Source of the DNA: Rostratula benghalensis
Taxonomy: Eukaryota; Chordata; Aves; Charadriiformes; Rostratulidae
Assembly: GCA_013399305.1 (NCBI GenBank)
Contig: VXAI01000115.1
Span: forward strand, 1,693,907-1,757,906
DNA length: 64,000 nucleotides
Reading direction: 5' to 3'
Shown here: piece by piece, positions 63,681 to 64,000 of the stretch
How the letters are laid out: every line of letters begins with the position of its first letter
Position numbering within the stretch: the first letter of the stretch is position 1
The notes under the pieces: generated by a model
Database searches by the model: none
Told to the model about the DNA's origin: nothing
What the model saw: the letters and a program-made list of their open reading frames with translations, nothing else
Program-made: the position numbers and the translations under genes

Positions 63681-64000
63681 AAGACCTTTATGGTCCTGCA
63701 GCAAGGGTGCTTGTGACGGGGAAGAGCTGGGGTTTCCTTTTGGGTACTGATGGGAGGCCCTGGTAGTGTTGACAGAGTTTCTCTGACCTTGGGAGCAGCC
63801 CTCCAGCATCATAAGCATCACAAATTGCCAGTCTGCTGGCTGACCTCTCCAGAGGATGAAGAGAGAGACTGAGCATATATTTCATAAGGGTGAACTTCCA
63901 CAGCAAATGACACTAACAGTGAGATGCTGCAATATACACGTAATAGGCAACTAATACTCCCCCCTTATTATACAATAAAAACAAAGACTTGGAAATCGTG
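63681..64000. other. Unique sequence to window end
   Basis: No gene or repeat recognised. Confidence 0.5.

Noticed and set aside
1..64000. tRNA, snRNA, 5S or Y RNA genes
   Set aside because: Looked for the usual internal promoter boxes and conserved starts by eye on the plus strand and found none convincing; a covariance-model search would be decisive.

Overview
The window reads as ordinary AT-rich vertebrate nuclear DNA, almost certainly from a bird. The interspersed repeats are the main evidence. There are about ten fragments of the CR1 LINE, several ending in the avian octamer-type 3' tail (GATTCTGT or GATTCTAT copies). There is also one endogenous-retrovirus LTR of a type common in bird genomes. 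No protein-coding gene, tRNA, rRNA or CpG island can be supported anywhere in the 64 kb. The open reading frames are short, occur on both strands and mostly look like chance or repeat-derived frames. The window is best read as part of a gene desert or a very large intron. Bacterial features (operons, ribosome binding sites, CRISPR arrays) do not apply.

Layout. 1-8,001 is unique sequence with one old CR1 tail (about 2.06-2.15 kb) and two G-quadruplex-type tracts (3.45 kb minus strand, 5.41 kb plus strand). 8,002-9,275 holds the LTR, then a four-unit degenerate 49-50 bp tandem array, then a 45-codon frame that may be a leftover of the element's interior. 10,306-10,491 is a perfect TTTCC pentanucleotide array interrupted by one N. 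11.67 kb has another CR1 tail. 12.4-29.8 kb is mostly unique, with a hairpin nested in a short direct repeat (12.43 kb), a small coiled-coil-like frame (13.54 kb) and a CRE-plus-TATA arrangement (20.46 kb). 29.85-30.66 kb has two CR1 copies facing tail to tail.

37.3-44.9 kb is the most repeat-rich stretch. It holds a CR1 tail, a GGAT tetranucleotide array, a candidate Tigger-like transposon end, a minus-strand CR1, an older CR1/L3-like element, and a 209-base assembly gap abutting an AAAAAG array. 49.56, 55.28-55.86 and 56.76 kb carry further CR1 copies. The cluster at 55.3 kb is unusual because its two plus-strand pieces are in reversed order relative to the parent element, with a third piece in the opposite orientation.

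61-64 kb contains a near-perfect palindrome with a homeodomain-type core and a nearby POU octamer, a 110-bp minus-strand segment bracketed by strong splice-site matches with one open frame (candidate exon), and a perfect 32-bp tandem duplication.

No new biological system is demonstrated. The most checkable oddities are the permuted CR1 cluster, the tandem array beside the LTR, the candidate exon at 62.2 kb, and two small coiled-coil-like frames. Family assignments rest on recognising repeat families by eye; no alignment was run.
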